Positions 52,441 to 61,325 of a DNA stretch of 64,000 bases are shown piece by piece. The stretch comes from Methylibium rhizosphaerae (GTDB taxonomy: Bacteria > Pseudomonadota > Gammaproteobacteria > Burkholderiales > Burkholderiaceae_C): contig NZ_SWAR01000003.1 in the NCBI RefSeq assembly GCF_006386545.1, forward strand, positions 124,001-188,000, read 5' to 3'. Made by a program: the position numbers and the translations under genes. Under the pieces are notes generated by a model, which was not told where the DNA came from, made no database searches, and saw nothing but the letters and a program-made list of their open reading frames with translations. Each line of letters starts with the position of its first letter. The stretch's first letter is position 1.

Positions 52441-52473
52441 CGTCACGCGGCTGTCACAAAGCACTCATACAGT
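52441..52473 (+). promoter_or_regulatory. PhoB box and -10 for pstS
   Basis: GTCAC at 52442-52446, GTCAC at 52453-52457 and the weaker CTCAT at 52464-52468 repeat at 11-bp spacing. TACAGT (52468-52473) follows as a -10. In Pho promoters the box replaces the -35 element, which fits. The pstS ATG is 44 bp downstream. Confidence 0.8.
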
Positions 52474-52516
52474 GCGCCCCGTCCCTCGAAAGGCCCCCTT
52501 TTTGAAAGGTGTGACG

Positions 52517-53554
52517 ATGAAACTCTCGCTGTTCCGCTCTCTCCTGGCTGCCGCGGCCCTGTCGGCTGCGACCGGTGCTGTTTTCGCCCAGGACGTGACG
52601 GGTGCCGGCGCTTCCTTCCCCGCTCCCGTGTACGCCAAGTGGGCTGATGCCTACAACAAGGCCACCGGTGCCCGTATCAACTATCAGTCGGTCGGCTCCG
52701 GTGCCGGCATCCGGCAGATCAAGGCCAAGACGGTCGACTTCGGTGCTTCCGACGCCCCGCTCAAGGACGACGAGCTGGCCAAGGACGGCCTGGTGCAGTT
52801 CCCGACCGTCATCGGCGGCGTGGTGCCGGTGGTCAACATCAAGGGCATCCAGCCCGGGCAGGTCAAGATGACCGGCCAGCTGCTGGGCGACATCTACCTG
52901 GGCAAGGTCAGCAAGTGGAATGACCCCGCCCTGGCTGCCCTGAACCCCGGCGTGCCGCTGCCGGACGCCGCCATCGCCGTGGTGCGCCGCGCCGACGGCT
53001 CGGGCACCAGCTTCCTGTTCACCAACTACCTGTCGAAGGTGAACGCCGAGTGGAAGTCCAAGGTGGGCGAGGGCACGGCCGTGAACTGGCCGACCGGTGC
53101 CGGCGGCAAGGGCAACGAGGGCGTGTCGGCCTTCGTGCAGCGCCTGCCGAACTCGATCGGCTACGTCGAATACGCCTATGCCAAGCAGAACAAGATGTCG
53201 CACGTGCTGCTGAAGAATGCGGCCGGCAACTTCGTGGGCCCCGATGAGGTGAACTTCAAGGCCGCCGCGGCAGGCGCCGAGTGGTCGAAGAGCTTCTACC
53301 AGGTGCTGACCGAGCAGCAGGGCAAGGAATCGTGGCCCATCACCGGCGCGACCTTCATCCTGATGCACAAGGCGCAGGACAAGCCGGCCAACGCCAGCAA
53401 CGCGCTGAAGTTCTTCGAGTGGGCCTATGCCAACGGCGACAAGATGGCGTCGGACCTGGAATACGTGCCGCTGCCCGATGCCGTGAAGGCCCTGGTGCGC
53501 AAGCAATGGGCCGAGATCAAGGACGGTTCCGGCAAGGCGGTCGCGTTCAAGTAA
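52517..53554 (+). CDS. pstS: Phosphate ABC transporter substrate-binding protein
   Basis: Periplasmic phosphate receptor of 345 residues with a Sec signal peptide cleaved near residue 24 (VFAQD). Phosphate-binding features are visible: [14 protein letters not shown] near the start, [13 protein letters not shown] near 55-67, FGASDAPL near 75-82 and [16 protein letters not shown] near 155-170. Start ATG 52517 follows GTGTGACG and matches the signal peptide; the upstream frame holds the Pho promoter. A terminator directly follows, so PstS should be made in excess over PstCAB. Confidence 0.97.
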   Translation: MKLSLFRSLLAAAALSAATGAVFAQDVTGAGASFPAPVYAKWADAYNKATGARINYQSVGSGAGIRQIKAKTVDFGASDAPLKDDELAKDGLVQFPTVIGGVVPVVNIKGIQPGQVKMTGQLLGDIYLGKVSKWNDPALAALNPGVPLPDAAIAVVRRADGSGTSFLFTNYLSKVNAEWKSKVGEGTAVNWPTGAGGKGNEGVSAFVQRLPNSIGYVEYAYAKQNKMSHVLLKNAAGNFVGPDEVNFKAAAAGAEWSKSFYQVLTEQQGKESWPITGATFILMHKAQDKPANASNALKFFEWAYANGDKMASDLEYVPLPDAVKALVRKQWAEIKDGSGKAVAFK

Positions 53555-53569
53555 CGGCCTCGCACCCGC

Positions 53570-53604
53570 AAGGGCTGCGCCTGTCCCGGGCGCAGCCCTT
53601 TGTT
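53570..53604 (+). terminator. Intercistronic terminator between pstS and pstC
   Basis: AAGGGCTGCGCC (53570-53581) pairs with GGCGCAGCCCTT (53589-53600) in a 12-bp stem with a 7-nt loop, followed by TGTT. It lies 15 bp after the pstS stop. The short T-run suggests partial termination. Confidence 0.75.
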
Positions 53605-53635
53605 GCAAGCTGTCTTGCATCCTTCGGAGAACATC

Positions 53636-54649
53636 GTGGCCGCTACACTGCCCGCCAGCCACTACCAAGACGACAAGATGGAGCGTTCCGACCCCACCGG
53701 GCGGCCGCCTGAGCGGCGGCGCTCCAAGCCGTGGGCCGACACGGTGTTTTCCGTGCTGGCCCATTCGGCTGCGCTGCTGACGCTCGCGGTCCTGGCCGGC
53801 ATCATCGTTTCCCTGTTCATCGGTGCTGCACCGGCCATCCAGGAATACGGCCTGGGCTTCCTGTGGAGCGCCGACTGGGACCCGGTGCAGAACAAGTACG
53901 GCGGCCTGGTGATGATCTACGGCACGCTGATGACCTCCATCATCGCGCTGCTGATCGCAGTGCCGGTGAGCTTCGGCATCGCGCTGTTCCTCACCGAACT
54001 GTCGCCCAAGTGGCTCAAGCGGCCGCTGGGCATCGCGGTGGAGTTGCTGGCGGCCGTGCCGTCCATCGTGTATGGCATGTGGGGCCTGCTCGTTTTCGGC
54101 CCGCTGCTGGCGCAGTTCGTGCAGCAGCCGCTGCAGAGCGCCTTCGGCAACGTGCCGGTGCTCGGCGCCTTGTTTTCCGGGCCGCCGGTGGGCATCGGCA
54201 TCCTGTCGGCCGGCATCATCCTGGCCATCATGGTGATCCCGTTCATCGCCTCGGTGATGCGCGACGTGTTCGAGGTCACGCCGCCGATGCTGAAGGAATC
54301 TGCCTACGGCCTGGGCTCGACCACCTGGGAGGTGGTCTGGAAGGTCGTGCTGCCCTACACCAAGACCGGCGTCGTGGGCGGCATCATGCTCGGCCTGGGC
54401 CGCGCGCTGGGCGAGACGATGGCCGTCACCTTCGTGATCGGCAACATGAACCAGCTGAATTCGCTGTCGGTGTTCGAGGCGGCCAACAGCATCACGTCCG
54501 CCCTGGCCAACGAGTTCGCCGAAGCCGGCGAGGGCCTGCACCAGGCCTCGCTCATCTACCTCGGCCTGATCCTGTTCTTCATCACCTTTGTCGTGCTGGC
54601 GTTCTCGAAGGTCCTGCTGTCGCGGCTCAAGAAGGGTGAAGGAGCCTGA
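53636..54649 (+). CDS. pstC: Phosphate ABC transporter permease PstC
   Basis: Inner-membrane permease of 337 residues with six core helices (from about residue 35) and the transport loop [25 protein letters not shown] region near 215-238 (key part ESAYGLGST). GTG 53636 is chosen because GGAGA lies five bases before it. ATG 53678 is an alternative and would sit about 29 bp after a TACACT box that could be a separate promoter. The pstA gene follows after 2 bp. Confidence 0.93.
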   Translation: MAATLPASHYQDDKMERSDPTGRPPERRRSKPWADTVFSVLAHSAALLTLAVLAGIIVSLFIGAAPAIQEYGLGFLWSADWDPVQNKYGGLVMIYGTLMTSIIALLIAVPVSFGIALFLTELSPKWLKRPLGIAVELLAAVPSIVYGMWGLLVFGPLLAQFVQQPLQSAFGNVPVLGALFSGPPVGIGILSAGIILAIMVIPFIASVMRDVFEVTPPMLKESAYGLGSTTWEVVWKVVLPYTKTGVVGGIMLGLGRALGETMAVTFVIGNMNQLNSLSVFEAANSITSALANEFAEAGEGLHQASLIYLGLILFFITFVVLAFSKVLLSRLKKGEGA

Positions 54650-54651
54650 AC

Positions 54652-55548
54652 ATGAGCGTCGTACCCACCTCCGCGACCGCCGCGTCGTCTATCGCACTCG
54701 ATGCCCGGCGCCTGGCCAGGCACCGCGCCCGCAAGCGCGTCAACGTGATCGCGCTGGCGCTGTCGCTGCTGGCCATGGCCTTCGGCGTCTTCTGGCTGAT
54801 CTGGATCCTGGTTGAAACGGTGCGCCTGGGTGTGGGCGGCATTGCGCTGTCCACCTTCACCGAGATGACGCCGCCGCCGCAGGAGGAAGTGGGCGGCCTG
54901 GCCAACGCCATCTTCGGCTCGGCGCTGATGGTCGCGCTGGCCACGCTGATCGGCACGCCGATCGGCATCCTGGCCGGCATCTACCTGGCCGAGTACGGCC
55001 AGAAGAGCTGGCTGGGCAGCATCACCCGGTTCATCAACGACATACTGCTGTCGGCGCCCTCCATCGTGGTGGGCCTGTTCATCTATGCGGTGGTGGTGGC
55101 GCGCATGAAGTCGTTCTCCGGCTGGGCCGGCGTGCTGGCGCTGGCGCTGATCGTGATCCCGGTGGTGATCCGCACCACAGAGAACATGCTGAGCCTCATT
55201 CCGAACTCGCTGCGCGAGGCGGCCTATGCGCTGGGCACGCCCAAGTGGAAGGTCATCTCGTCGATCACGCTGAAGGCGGCCCGGGCCGGGGTGATCACCG
55301 GCGTGCTGCTGGCGCTGGCCCGCATTTCGGGCGAAACCGCGCCGCTCCTGTTCACCGCGCTGTCCAACCAGTTCTGGACGGCGAGCCTGTCCGAGCCGAT
55401 GGCCAGCCTGCCGGTGACGATCTTCAAGTTCGCGATGAGCCCCTACGAGAACTGGCAGAAGCTGGCCTGGGCAGGGGTGTTCCTCATCACCATCGGCGTG
55501 CTGGTGCTCAACATCCTCGCGCGCATCTTCCTGCGCAACAAACACTGA
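54652..55548 (+). CDS. pstA: Phosphate ABC transporter permease PstA
   Basis: Second inner-membrane permease of the Pst importer, 298 residues, six helices. Motifs include [16 protein letters not shown] near residues 101-116 and the loop [18 protein letters not shown] near 183-200. It starts 2 bp after pstC and ends 17 bp before pstB. Together with PstC it forms the channel driven by PstB. Confidence 0.96.
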   Translation: MSVVPTSATAASSIALDARRLARHRARKRVNVIALALSLLAMAFGVFWLIWILVETVRLGVGGIALSTFTEMTPPPQEEVGGLANAIFGSALMVALATLIGTPIGILAGIYLAEYGQKSWLGSITRFINDILLSAPSIVVGLFIYAVVVARMKSFSGWAGVLALALIVIPVVIRTTENMLSLIPNSLREAAYALGTPKWKVISSITLKAARAGVITGVLLALARISGETAPLLFTALSNQFWTASLSEPMASLPVTIFKFAMSPYENWQKLAWAGVFLITIGVLVLNILARIFLRNKH

Positions 55549-55565
55549 GTCCCGAGGGATCCATC

Positions 55566-56351
55566 ATGGACGTCAAAGTCGAAATGCCCGTCACCGAAAA
55601 GGCCAAGCTGTCGGTGCGCAACCTCAACTTCTACTACGGCCATTTCCACGCGCTGAAGAACATCAACCTGGAGATCCCCGAGCGCAAGGTCACCGCCTTC
55701 ATCGGGCCGTCGGGTTGCGGAAAGTCGACGCTGCTGCGCACCTTCAACCGCATGTTCGAGCTCTACCCGGAGCAGCGCGCCGAGGGGGAGATCCTGCTGG
55801 ACGGCAAGAACATCCTGAAGTCCAAGGACGACGTGTCCCTCATCCGCGCCAAGGTCGGCATGGTGTTCCAGAAGCCCACGCCGTTCCCGATGTCGATCTA
55901 CGACAACATCGCCTTCGGCGTGCGCCTGTTCGAGACGCTGCCGCGCGTGGAGATGGACGAGCGGGTGGAGTGGGCGCTGAAGAAGGCGGCCCTGTGGAAC
56001 GAAGTGAAGGACAAGCTCAACCAGAGCGGTTCGGGCCTCTCCGGCGGCCAGCAGCAGCGGCTGTGCATCGCGCGCGGCATCGCCATCAAGCCCGAGGTGC
56101 TGCTGCTCGACGAACCCTGCTCGGCGCTGGACCCCATTTCCACCGGCAAGATCGAAGAGCTGATCCATGAGCTCAAGAACGACTACACGGTGGTCATCGT
56201 GACCCACAACATGCAGCAGGCAGCGCGCTGCTCGGACTACACCGCCTACATGTACCTGGGCGACCTGATCGAGTTCGGCCCCACCTCCGACCTCTTCATG
56301 AAGCCGAAGAAGAAGGACACCGAGGACTACATCACCGGCCGCTTCGGCTGA
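55566..56351 (+). CDS. pstB: Phosphate ABC transporter ATP-binding protein
   Basis: ATPase of 261 residues that powers phosphate import. Walker [10 protein letters not shown] is at 47-55, the Q-loop at [11 protein letters not shown], the signature [14 protein letters not shown] near 159-172, and Walker [14 protein letters not shown] near 178-190. The ending DYITGRFG is typical for PstB. ATG 55566 gives the normal short N-terminal strand; the upstream frame overlaps pstA. phoU starts 17 bp later. Confidence 0.97.
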   Translation: MDVKVEMPVTEKAKLSVRNLNFYYGHFHALKNINLEIPERKVTAFIGPSGCGKSTLLRTFNRMFELYPEQRAEGEILLDGKNILKSKDDVSLIRAKVGMVFQKPTPFPMSIYDNIAFGVRLFETLPRVEMDERVEWALKKAALWNEVKDKLNQSGSGLSGGQQQRLCIARGIAIKPEVLLLDEPCSALDPISTGKIEELIHELKNDYTVVIVTHNMQQAARCSDYTAYMYLGDLIEFGPTSDLFMKPKKKDTEDYITGRFG

Positions 56352-56368
56352 GCGCACAGGGAGATCCC

Positions 56369-57076
56369 ATGACCGACAAACATCTTTCCACCCAGTTCGA
56401 TGCCGAGCTCAGCGGCATCTCCACGCGCGTGCTCGAGATGGGCGGGCTGGTCGAGTCGCAGGTGGCGCAGGCGATCTATGCGCTCACCAACTTCAGTGCC
56501 GAAACCGCAACGCAGGTGCTGGCGCAGGAAACCGTCGTCAACCAGATGGAAGTCGACATCGACCGCGACCTGTCCACCATCATCGCGAGGCGCCAGCCGA
56601 CCGCGCGCGACCTGCGCCTGCTGATCGCCATCTCCAAGACCATCGGCAACCTGGAGCGCGTGGGCGACGAGGCTGCACGCATTGCACGCACGGTGCAGCG
56701 CCTCATCAACACCGGCGTTTCCAGCCGGCTGCGCCTGCCGGTGGGCGACGTGTCCTTCGAAGCCAGCCTGGCGACCACCTCGCTGCGCAAGGCTCTCGAT
56801 GCCTTTGCGCGCCTCGACACAGCCAAGGCGGTGGAGGTGATCAAGCAGGACAACCAGATCGACCAGGAGTTCGACGGCCTGATGCGCAAGCTCATCACCT
56901 ACATGATGGAAGACCCGCGCACCATCTCGTCGAGCATCGACCTGGTGTTCGTGGCCAAGGCCATCGAGCGGGTGGGCGACCATGCGAAGAACCTGGCCGA
57001 GCAGATCATCTACATCGTCAAGGGCACCGACGTGCGCCACAACCCGCTCGAGTCGCTCGAGTCGCTGGCGCGCTGA
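56369..57076 (+). CDS. phoU: Phosphate regulon negative regulator PhoU
   Basis: Cytoplasmic helical protein of 235 residues that links Pst activity to PhoR and keeps the kinase inactive when phosphate is plentiful. Two PhoU repeats cover about residues 15-105 and 120-210. Each carries an acidic metal-binding pattern such as NLERVGDEAARIA near 100 and AIERVGDHAKNLAEQIIY near 200. It has a good ribosome site and lies between pstB and phoB in one operon. Confidence 0.97.
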   Translation: MTDKHLSTQFDAELSGISTRVLEMGGLVESQVAQAIYALTNFSAETATQVLAQETVVNQMEVDIDRDLSTIIARRQPTARDLRLLIAISKTIGNLERVGDEAARIARTVQRLINTGVSSRLRLPVGDVSFEASLATTSLRKALDAFARLDTAKAVEVIKQDNQIDQEFDGLMRKLITYMMEDPRTISSSIDLVFVAKAIERVGDHAKNLAEQIIYIVKGTDVRHNPLESLESLAR

Positions 57077-57094
57077 ACCCCGAGGAGAAACGCA

Positions 57095-57796
57095 ATGAGC
57101 CGAGTGCTGGTGGTTGAAGACGAGTCCGCGATTGCCGAGCTCATCTCCATCAACCTGCGCCACGCGGGCTATGAAGTCACCATCGCTTCTGCGGCCGACC
57201 AGGCCCAGATGGAAGTGGACCGCGTGCTGCCCGACCTGGTGATCCTCGACTGGATGCTGCCGGGCCAGTCCGGACTGGCGCTGGCGAAACGCTGGCGCTC
57301 CGAGGCTCGCACCAAGGAGCTGCCGGTCATCATGCTGACCGCCCGCGCCGACGAGGCCGACAAGATCGCCGGCCTGGACGCAGGCGCCGACGACTACCTC
57401 ACCAAGCCCTTTTCCACCAACGAGCTGATGGCGCGAATCCGCGCGGTGCTGCGCCGCAAGGCACCCGAGGCGCTCGATTCGGCTGTCGAGCTGGCGGGCC
57501 TGCGGCTCGACCCCGCCACGCGCCGGGTGTCCAGGGCTGACCAGGAGGTCAAGATCGGCCCGACCGAGTTCCGCCTGCTGCATTTCCTCATGACGCATCC
57601 GGAACGGGTGCACAGCCGCGCGCAGCTGCTCGACCGGGTATGGGGCGACCATGTGTTCATCGAGGAGCGCACGGTCGACGTGCACGTGAAGCGCCTGCGC
57701 GAAGCGCTGGCGCCGGTCGGCTGCTCGCAGATGATCGAAACGGTCCGCGGTGCCGGCTATCGGCTCACTCAACAGGTGCAGGCGCTCTCCGCTTGA
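57095..57796 (+). CDS. phoB: Phosphate regulon response regulator PhoB
   Basis: OmpR-family activator of 233 residues. The receiver has the acidic pocket VVEDESA and Asp52 in VILDWMLPG; KPFSTNEL marks the conserved lysine. The winged-helix domain (about 135-228) carries GPTEFRLLHFLMTHPERVHSR and the recognition region VHVKRLREAL. It binds Pho boxes; the boxes at 52391-52468 are its likely local targets. GAGGAG lies before the ATG. Confidence 0.97.
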   Translation: MSRVLVVEDESAIAELISINLRHAGYEVTIASAADQAQMEVDRVLPDLVILDWMLPGQSGLALAKRWRSEARTKELPVIMLTARADEADKIAGLDAGADDYLTKPFSTNELMARIRAVLRRKAPEALDSAVELAGLRLDPATRRVSRADQEVKIGPTEFRLLHFLMTHPERVHSRAQLLDRVWGDHVFIEERTVDVHVKRLREALAPVGCSQMIETVRGAGYRLTQQVQALSA

Positions 57797-57815
57797 TGAG
57801 CGCTGACGAGGTTCG

Positions 57816-59186
57816 ATGAACTGGCTCTTTCCCCGCATCGTCGCGGGCATGCTGGCCATGGTCGCCGGCGGAGCCGCCGGCTACTTCGTCGGCAATCCGA
57901 TCCACGCGCCGGTGCTGAGCATGTTGTTCGGCGGTGCAACCGCCGTGGGGCTGGTGGCGGTGTTCGACACGCTGCGCGGCTACCGCCTGATCAGCTGGCT
58001 GCGCGGCGCGCAGGATGGCCCGGCGCCCCGCGATGCGGGCCTGTGGGGCGAGATGGGCTACCGCATCGAGCGCGCGATCCGCTCGCGCGAACTGCATGCC
58101 GTGCAGGAGCACACCCGGCTGGCCCAGTTCCTGTCGGCCATCGAAGCCTCGCCCAATGGCGTGCTGCTGCTCGACGCCAATGAGCAGATCGAGTGGTGCA
58201 ACTCGGTGGCGGCCGACCATTTCGGCCTCGATCCGCAGCGCGACCGTCGCCAGCGGGTGACCAACCTCGTGCGCTCCCCGCTGTTCGTCAACTACCTGCA
58301 GGGTGCCGCCTTCGACGAACCGGTGACCTTCCCGAACTCGCGCGGGCCCGGCACCTTGTCGGTGTCCATCCGGCCGTATGGCGAAGGCATGAAGCTGGTG
58401 CTGTCGCAGGACGTCACCGAACGGGAGCGGGCCGACTCGATGCGACGGGACTTCGTGGCCAACGTGTCGCACGAGATCCGCACGCCGCTCACCGTGCTGT
58501 CGGGCTTCATCGAGACCATGAGCAACCTGCCGCTCACCGAGGTGGAGCGCAAGCGGGTGCTGACGCTGATGTCGCAGCAGACCGCCCGCATGCAGACGCT
58601 GGTGAGCGACCTGCTCACCCTGGCCCAGCTCGAAGGCAGTCCGCGCCCGAGCGCGGACCGATGGGTGGCGGTGGGCAAGCTGCTCGCGCATGTGGAAGGC
58701 GATGCTCGCACCCTGTCACAGGGGCGGCACCAGCTCAGCTTCGCCGGCAATGCCGACGTGTCGGCCGTACAGATCGCCGGGGCGGAGGGCGAACTGCTCA
58801 GCGCCCTGGCCAACCTGGTGAACAACGCGGTTCGCTACACCCCCGAAGGCGGCAGCATCGAAGTCGGCTGGCGGGTTCTGGCCGACGGCTCCGGCGAGTT
58901 CTCGGTCACCGACACCGGCATCGGCATCGACCGGGAGCACCTGCCGCGGCTGACCGAGCGCTTCTACAGGGTGGACGGCAGCCGTTCGCGCGACACCGGC
59001 GGCACCGGCCTCGGGCTGTCGATCGTCAAGCATGTGGTGCAGCGCCACGGCGCCGAGCTCGCCATCGACAGCGAGCCCGGCAAGGGCTCGTCGTTCCGCA
59101 TCGTCTTTCCCGCGGCGCGGGTGCGCTATCTCGAGCCGGCACCCGACCCGCGCCGCGTCAGCGCCGCGGCCAGCGACGCTTCGTAG
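57816..59186 (+). CDS. phoR: Phosphate regulon sensor kinase PhoR
   Basis: Membrane-associated histidine kinase of 456 residues. Two hydrophobic stretches near residues 8-25 and 28-48 anchor it with almost no periplasmic loop, as in other PhoR proteins. A PAS domain (about 95-195) is followed by the dimerisation helix with His219 in NVSHEIRTPLTVL. The ATPase domain (NLVNNAVRYTPEGG, DTGIGI, GGTGLGLSIVKHV) is complete. It starts 19 bp after phoB and ends the operon. The gene downstream converges on it with a 2-bp gap. Confidence 0.96.
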   Translation: MNWLFPRIVAGMLAMVAGGAAGYFVGNPIHAPVLSMLFGGATAVGLVAVFDTLRGYRLISWLRGAQDGPAPRDAGLWGEMGYRIERAIRSRELHAVQEHTRLAQFLSAIEASPNGVLLLDANEQIEWCNSVAADHFGLDPQRDRRQRVTNLVRSPLFVNYLQGAAFDEPVTFPNSRGPGTLSVSIRPYGEGMKLVLSQDVTERERADSMRRDFVANVSHEIRTPLTVLSGFIETMSNLPLTEVERKRVLTLMSQQTARMQTLVSDLLTLAQLEGSPRPSADRWVAVGKLLAHVEGDARTLSQGRHQLSFAGNADVSAVQIAGAEGELLSALANLVNNAVRYTPEGGSIEVGWRVLADGSGEFSVTDTGIGIDREHLPRLTERFYRVDGSRSRDTGGTGLGLSIVKHVVQRHGAELAIDSEPGKGSSFRIVFPAARVRYLEPAPDPRRVSAAASDAS

Positions 59187-59188
59187 GC

Positions 59189-60844
59189 TCAGCGTCCGGC
59201 GCGCCGGTAGATGGCGGTGTCCAGGTCGCGATCGGTGGGGCGGCGCTCGCGGGCGAGCAGTTCCCAGCCCGGCAGCTGCGGGGCTTCGGCACGGGCCTGC
59301 ATCGAGGTGATGAGGTAGCGGCACTCGGTATCGGCCGGCAGCTTCAGTCCGTCCACCCGATAGCCTCCGAAGAACTCGAGTGCCGCCAGCAGGCTGCGCG
59401 GCTGCCCGGCCCCGGCGATGCAGGCATCGGCAGGCACGTGCTGGCCGATGCGTTGCACCAGCGGGCGATAGCTGCGTGCGTAGTCCAGCAGCGGCAACCA
59501 CAGCGTCATCAGCAGGAGCCAGCACAAGGCCACCCCGCTGGCTGGCAGCACCATGCTCTTCCACAGCGCATGCTGGTTCCGGCCGGTGCGCCACCGCACC
59601 AGCGCGAGCCACGCCAGGGTGCCCAACACGGCGATCGCGAGTGCAATGGCCGAAAAGCTCGGCACGAAGCCCGGCGCCAGCTTCATCACATTGGCCATCG
59701 TCTTGGCAGGCACACCGGTGTGCATGGCGGCATAGACGACCCAGAAGGCGATGGCCCAGAAGCTGAAGAAGAACACCGAGAACCAGTCGATCGCGGCCGA
59801 CACGCTGCGCTGCAGCGTGGGCAGTGCAAAGGAAGCCAGCACGGCCAGGGGCGGCAGCGCCAGCATCAGGGCGCGGTCGGAGCCGCCCATCCAGATGCAT
59901 GTGACCAGCCCCACTGCAGCCATGCCCAGGGGCACCGCGATGTGGCGGTGCCTGAGGTGCAGGCGCCAGCGCCACAGGCCCCAGGCCACCAGCGGCCAGG
60001 CAGGCCAGGTGAACCACACGAGCAGGCGCCCGATCTGTCGCAGCGACACCGAGCTGCCCAGTTTCCATTCCCAGGCGGACAGCGCGGTCGCCACCAGCGC
60101 GGCCAGGACGCCCGCGGCGGCGATCCAGATGGTGAAGCGGCGCACCTGTTCATAGCTCGACCGGGCGGACACAGCCACGCCGACGGCCGCCAGCGCGACC
60201 GCCACGAAGGGGCTGCCGCTGGCGGCCAGCACCGGCAGGGATACCAGCGCTGCCGCTCGTGCGGGAGCGGGCTTGTAGGGGCTGATCGCCATCGCACTGA
60301 GGAACAGGCAGGCGCCGGCCAGCTGCACCAGCTCGGGCGTGGTCTCGTGGCCGAGCTGCAGGAGCCCCAGGCTGGCGATCAGCGCCAGCAGCGCGCCGTC
60401 GGCAATGGCGCGCGCATAGTCCACCGGGTGCGCTTCACCGCCGAAGGCGAACGCCACCGGCTGCGCCGCCTCGGTGCGCGCCAGGTAGTAGGTGCTGTAC
60501 CAGGTGAGCATCAGCACCGCGGCCAGCAGCAGCATGAAGGGCAGCCGGGCCGCGAGCGCGGGCCCGAACAGCGGCCCGAGCAGCTTGATCGCCACGGCGC
60601 CGATCCAGTAGGGCAGCAGGCCCGCATCGCTGGGGAGACCGGCGATGGCGGGGGCCCAGGGCGACGCCGCGCCGGTGGCGATGTTCACCATGTAGCCGAA
60701 GGCGGTGATGTCGGCGTTCTTCCACGGATCGCGACCGAACAGGCCAGGCAACAGATAGGCTGCACAGAACAGCAGCAAGGCAAACCGCGGCAGCCGCTGC
60801 GCGGCGCGCTGTGTGACCAGGGCAGGTGTCGGGGGGCTGTTCAC
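59189..60844 (-). CDS. Polytopic membrane protein, possibly GT-C glycosyltransferase-like
   Basis: Inner-membrane protein of 551 residues with about 12 hydrophobic segments and a soluble C-terminal domain of about 100 residues. The first loop contains GRDPWKNADITAFGYM. An acidic residue in this loop after the first helix is the general pattern of ArnT/PMT-type glycosyltransferases. The family match is not firm, so the function is unknown. The start is uncertain: GTG 60844 is proposed, and a TTG at 60889 would lengthen the protein by 15 residues. It converges with phoR and lies downstream of the rpmE2 terminator. Confidence 0.7.
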   Translation of the reverse strand: MNSPPTPALVTQRAAQRLPRFALLLFCAAYLLPGLFGRDPWKNADITAFGYMVNIATGAASPWAPAIAGLPSDAGLLPYWIGAVAIKLLGPLFGPALAARLPFMLLLAAVLMLTWYSTYYLARTEAAQPVAFAFGGEAHPVDYARAIADGALLALIASLGLLQLGHETTPELVQLAGACLFLSAMAISPYKPAPARAAALVSLPVLAASGSPFVAVALAAVGVAVSARSSYEQVRRFTIWIAAAGVLAALVATALSAWEWKLGSSVSLRQIGRLLVWFTWPAWPLVAWGLWRWRLHLRHRHIAVPLGMAAVGLVTCIWMGGSDRALMLALPPLAVLASFALPTLQRSVSAAIDWFSVFFFSFWAIAFWVVYAAMHTGVPAKTMANVMKLAPGFVPSFSAIALAIAVLGTLAWLALVRWRTGRNQHALWKSMVLPASGVALCWLLLMTLWLPLLDYARSYRPLVQRIGQHVPADACIAGAGQPRSLLAALEFFGGYRVDGLKLPADTECRYLITSMQARAEAPQLPGWELLARERRPTDRDLDTAIYRRAGR

Positions 60845-60924
60845 GAGTTCCGGAGGCGGAAAGGCTGGCAGGCGCGATCTTGCCCGCAAAGCACGCGGAT
60901 TGTGACGAGCGCCGCGCAGCCAAC

Positions 60925-60950
60925 AAAAAAGGCAGCCTGGGGGCTGCCTT
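60925..60950 (-). terminator. Terminator of the L31 gene
   Basis: On the minus strand AAGGCAGCC pairs with GGCTGCCTT (9-bp stem, 4-nt loop), followed by a run of six T residues (complement of 60925-60930). It lies 21 bp after the rpmE2 stop and is a canonical intrinsic terminator. Confidence 0.9.
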
Positions 60951-60970
60951 CTCCTGGGTGCACGGACGGC

Positions 60971-61231
60971 TTACTTCTTGATGCCGACGCGGGCGAACTT
61001 GTTGCGGAACTTCTCCACGCGGCCGCCCAGCGAATCGACGCTCTTTTGCGTGCCCGTGTAGAAGGGGTGCGACTCGCTCGACGTTTCCAGCTTGAACAGC
61101 GGCACGTCACGGCCGTCGTCGAGCTTGGTCGTCTCCTTGGTCTGCACGCACGAACGGGTCACGAACTTGAAGCCGTTCGACAGGTCGACGAAGCAGACGT
61201 CGCGGTAGTCGGGATGGATGCCTTGTTTCAT
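60971..61231 (-). CDS. rpmE2: 50S ribosomal protein L31 type B
   Basis: Ribosomal protein of 86 residues. The sequence contains [20 protein letters not shown] at the start and [22 protein letters not shown] near the end (key part SHPFYTG). It has only two cysteines (13 and 28) and lacks the CxxC zinc motif of type A L31, so it is the zinc-independent type B form. No type A gene is visible in this window. It has its own promoter with extended -10, a leader hairpin and a terminator. It lies directly downstream of rho. Confidence 0.95.
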   Translation of the reverse strand: MKQGIHPDYRDVCFVDLSNGFKFVTRSCVQTKETTKLDDGRDVPLFKLETSSESHPFYTGTQKSVDSLGGRVEKFRNKFARVGIKK

Positions 61232-61261
61232 GTGGTCCTCGCGAAACTTCGGTGGTAGCCA

Positions 61262-61311
61262 CGCTGCCCCATGCAGCGCACTTTCCTGGGCGGGAAAAGC
61301 CGGCGATTATG
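61262..61311 (-). promoter_or_regulatory. rpmE2 promoter and leader hairpin
   Basis: On the minus strand TGGCATAAT (61314-61306) is an extended -10 element. The leader of about 68 nt contains CGCTGC/GCAGCG (61262-61278), a 6-bp stem with a 5-nt loop. Such a leader hairpin may serve autoregulation by ribosomal protein, which is inferred. Confidence 0.5.
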
Positions 61312-61325
61312 CCACAGCGCTGAAA

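Noticed and set aside
58193-61258. 1021-codon plus-strand frame across phoR, the membrane protein gene and rpmE2
   Set aside because: It overlaps certain genes on both strands, is not similar to any family, and has the low-complexity composition of a shadow frame.
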